Of a stretch of DNA of 64,000 bases, positions 62,386-64,000 are shown one piece after another. Position numbers and translations under genes: made by a program. The notes under the pieces are model-generated. The model was not told the DNA's origin. It made no database searches and saw only the letters and a list, made by a program, of their open reading frames with translations. The DNA is from Sepiola atlantica (Eukaryota > Mollusca > Cephalopoda > Sepiida > Sepiolidae). Each line of letters begins with the position of its first letter. The first letter of the stretch is position 1. The stretch lies in contig OY744519.1 of the NCBI GenBank assembly GCA_963556195.1, forward strand, positions 108,532,532 to 108,596,531, given 5' to 3'.

Positions 62386-62950
62386 TCCTTACAAGTACCA
62401 TTTTTTAAATTATTTTTTTTTAAATATTAATTCATAAAAAGGACAAACAAAAAGAATTCAAAAACTAGATTTTCAGTAAGAAAACCCTGGAGTAGTACCA
62501 GAATATTTTTACTTTCAATTTTATATTTTCAAGTTTTTAATGTAAAAAAATGTTAGCTTATTTAAATCTAAAAATTAATATTTTAATTCTATTTTTATGA
62601 ATGTATTTTCAAAGTTAAATTTAAAAATGAAGGTTTTATGAAGATATTCTAGAATTATTTTTAATTCAACCGATTTAAATCTCTCAAGGCGCTTCCAGTC
62701 ACGACCATCGTAATGACGGTCGTGCTCCAGTTCCTATTTAGAATTTTAATCTCGTATTCTTTAAAACCAGGATTTTTTTTTATTAATTCATTTTTGTATC
62801 ATGAAATCAAGCATGAAGTGTAAATTTGCTTGTCGGTGGAAAATAAAATATTGTTTATAAAACGTTTTGAATGATCAAATTTTTTGTTTAATCATTTTTT
62901 AACTTTTGCCGCCCCCCCCCCCCATGCTGTCAACGGAAAAATAAAATGAG
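62386..62950. other. Gene-free stretch
   Basis: Very A/T-rich, with a poly-C run at about 62912-62925. A short self-complementary CACGACCATCGTAATGACGG TCGTG lies at 62700-62724 (GACCATCGT against ACGGTCGT). No coding region. Confidence 0.5.
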
Positions 62951-62952
62951 GG

Positions 62953-63632
62953 TAAATTTAGGTTATCCTACTAACGGTGCTTCCATACATAATGCGATAA
63001 ATTATGTGTATAAGCATTACGAATGGTATTATGTTGTTTTTTGTTAAATAATATTAACCGAGGAATCATTTCGAGTTAAAATCCAAGTAGTATTACGCAC
63101 GAAAACGTGTGAAAAGCACGATTGAAATCTTATGAACTATCGAAGAAATTCGTAAATAATCCCAAGTTCGTCCAATATGGCCGCTAAGTGTCACGTTTTA
63201 GATCGACCGGAATGTGTTGAACGGAAAACGAACCTTTCACAGAAAGCAATAAGAAATAAAGTTTACAAGTGTTAATAAAAAAAAATATTTAAATATTTTA
63301 AATAAAATAATATATAGGCCTATTTATAATTACATACGGCTTTACTTCGTTTCTCCAGGTCAACAATTTCGTTTTTCTATCGCATCGTTCGAGATTTTTT
63401 TCCCTTTTCTATTTTACTAATTAATAGTACATTGATTTTACTTTAAAAAAAAAAATAAAAAAAAAAAAAACCTTCCTACTATCATAATATGAACAAAAAT
63501 TAATAATAGTTTGTATCCCTGGGAATTTAAACTGCATTTTCTTTCTTGACTCGAAGCTTCTTTAGACATGTAAACTTATTTTACTATTTTTTTTTTTTTT
63601 TACTATTCCGTTAGTAGGATAACCTAAATTTA
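62953..63632. mobile_element. 680-bp element with perfect 25-bp terminal inverted repeats
   Basis: TAAATTTAGGTTATCCTACT AACGG (62953-62977) is mirrored exactly by the complement at 63608-63632. Counting the outermost TA as target site, the inverted repeats are 23 bases flanked by TA, as in Tc1/mariner-type MITEs. The interior has no transposase and includes AAGTTCGTCCAATATGGCCG CTAAG and several poly-A/T runs. The superfamily is uncertain. Confidence 0.75.
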
Positions 63633-64000
63633 TAGATTAACATCCTCAGCTACCCCCCACGCCCAATTCAAATTAAAATGAGATATTTTTTTTTTAGACG
63701 ATTACATGTGAACACCCTCCAAAACAATTATTTTAGAATTTAGAATGGCGGCTCAGTTTTACATATAAATTTAACGTAAAAAGATCCCATTTCCGGATCA
63801 TTCTAACAGTTAACTTTCCTTTTTTTGCTATGGGAGATAAATTCTGTGCTGTTTTATTTGATGGGGGGATAATTTTTGGTAAATGTTGAGATCGCCGTCG
63901 GGAACAGATTGCGATTTTTAAAAAAAGTGTTTATAGGCCATAAAAATGGGGAACTTCTGCACTTTACGTGTATTTGTTTTCATTTTAGAATTGTTAGTGT
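63633..64000. other. Window end, nothing recognised
   Basis: A/T-rich sequence with CpG-containing patches (AGAATGGCGGCTCAG near 63742; GAGATCGCCGTCGGGAACAG near 63890). These could belong to the 5' region of a gene outside the window, but nothing definite can be called. Confidence 0.4.

Noticed and set aside
1..64000. CRISPR array, prokaryotic operons, riboswitches
   Set aside because: The window is clearly eukaryotic; regularly spaced repeats found (53744-54080, 33284-33540) are minisatellites with diverged units and no spacer-repeat organisation.

Overview
This is an AT-rich, repeat-dominated eukaryotic window. The repeat content looks like a cephalopod mollusc, most probably Octopus or a near relative: very long (AT)n tracts, U2-snRNA-headed SINEs, 5S-like repeats, a CR1/Jockey-type LINE repeated in one orientation, Penelope-type and mariner remnants, and many foldback repeats. 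The species call is an inference from the repeat landscape and rests on no species-specific gene.

Only one complete protein-coding gene is convincing: an intact single-exon nanos gene (59982-60782, +). It encodes 266 residues and ends in the diagnostic double CCHC zinc finger. It lies in the one part of the window that is poor in interspersed retroelements, with CCAAT boxes and a CACGTG E-box just upstream and a polyadenylation signal downstream. A second candidate coding piece is a higher-complexity exon at 5978-6173 (+), with a textbook 3' splice site, a stop codon and an AATAAA signal 41 bases later. Its gene is not recognised.

Layout. 1-1512 is an ATGAATCAT/(AT)n minisatellite. 1.5-6 kb holds dispersed repeats, a LINE end, a U2-SINE and small Helitron-like elements. 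6-29 kb has no gene except the exon, and is packed with inverted-repeat foldbacks, a piggyBac-type MITE, two 5S-like sequences and a tandem element carrying two hammerhead-ribozyme-like motifs. 29-33 kb carries a near-perfect hairpin, a Penelope GIY-YIG fragment, a mariner transposase pseudogene and LINE ends. 36-50 kb is dominated by minus-strand copies of one LINE (fullest at 39.4-42.4 kb), U2-SINEs and another hammerhead-carrying foldback. 52-58 kb has a Helitron-like element, a minisatellite and a decayed R4/Dong-like retrotransposon. 58-64 kb holds nanos, surrounded by several foldbacks and a 680-bp terminal-inverted-repeat element.

The most interesting signal is the repeated appearance of type I hammerhead ribozyme architecture: CTGANGA core, stem II, GAAA, short or self-complementary stem III, and a closing stem I. 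It occurs inside the arms of unrelated-looking foldbacks and in a tandem, tRNA-headed, retrozyme-like element at 22976-23461. In that element two copies show compensatory changes in stem II. A Penelope-like GIY-YIG relic is in the same window, and Penelope elements are known hammerhead carriers, so a Penelope-driven origin of these elements is a reasonable hypothesis. About 25 long inverted repeats in 64 kb would also make any transcript through the region extensively double-stranded. All coordinates of repeat edges were read by eye and are approximate.
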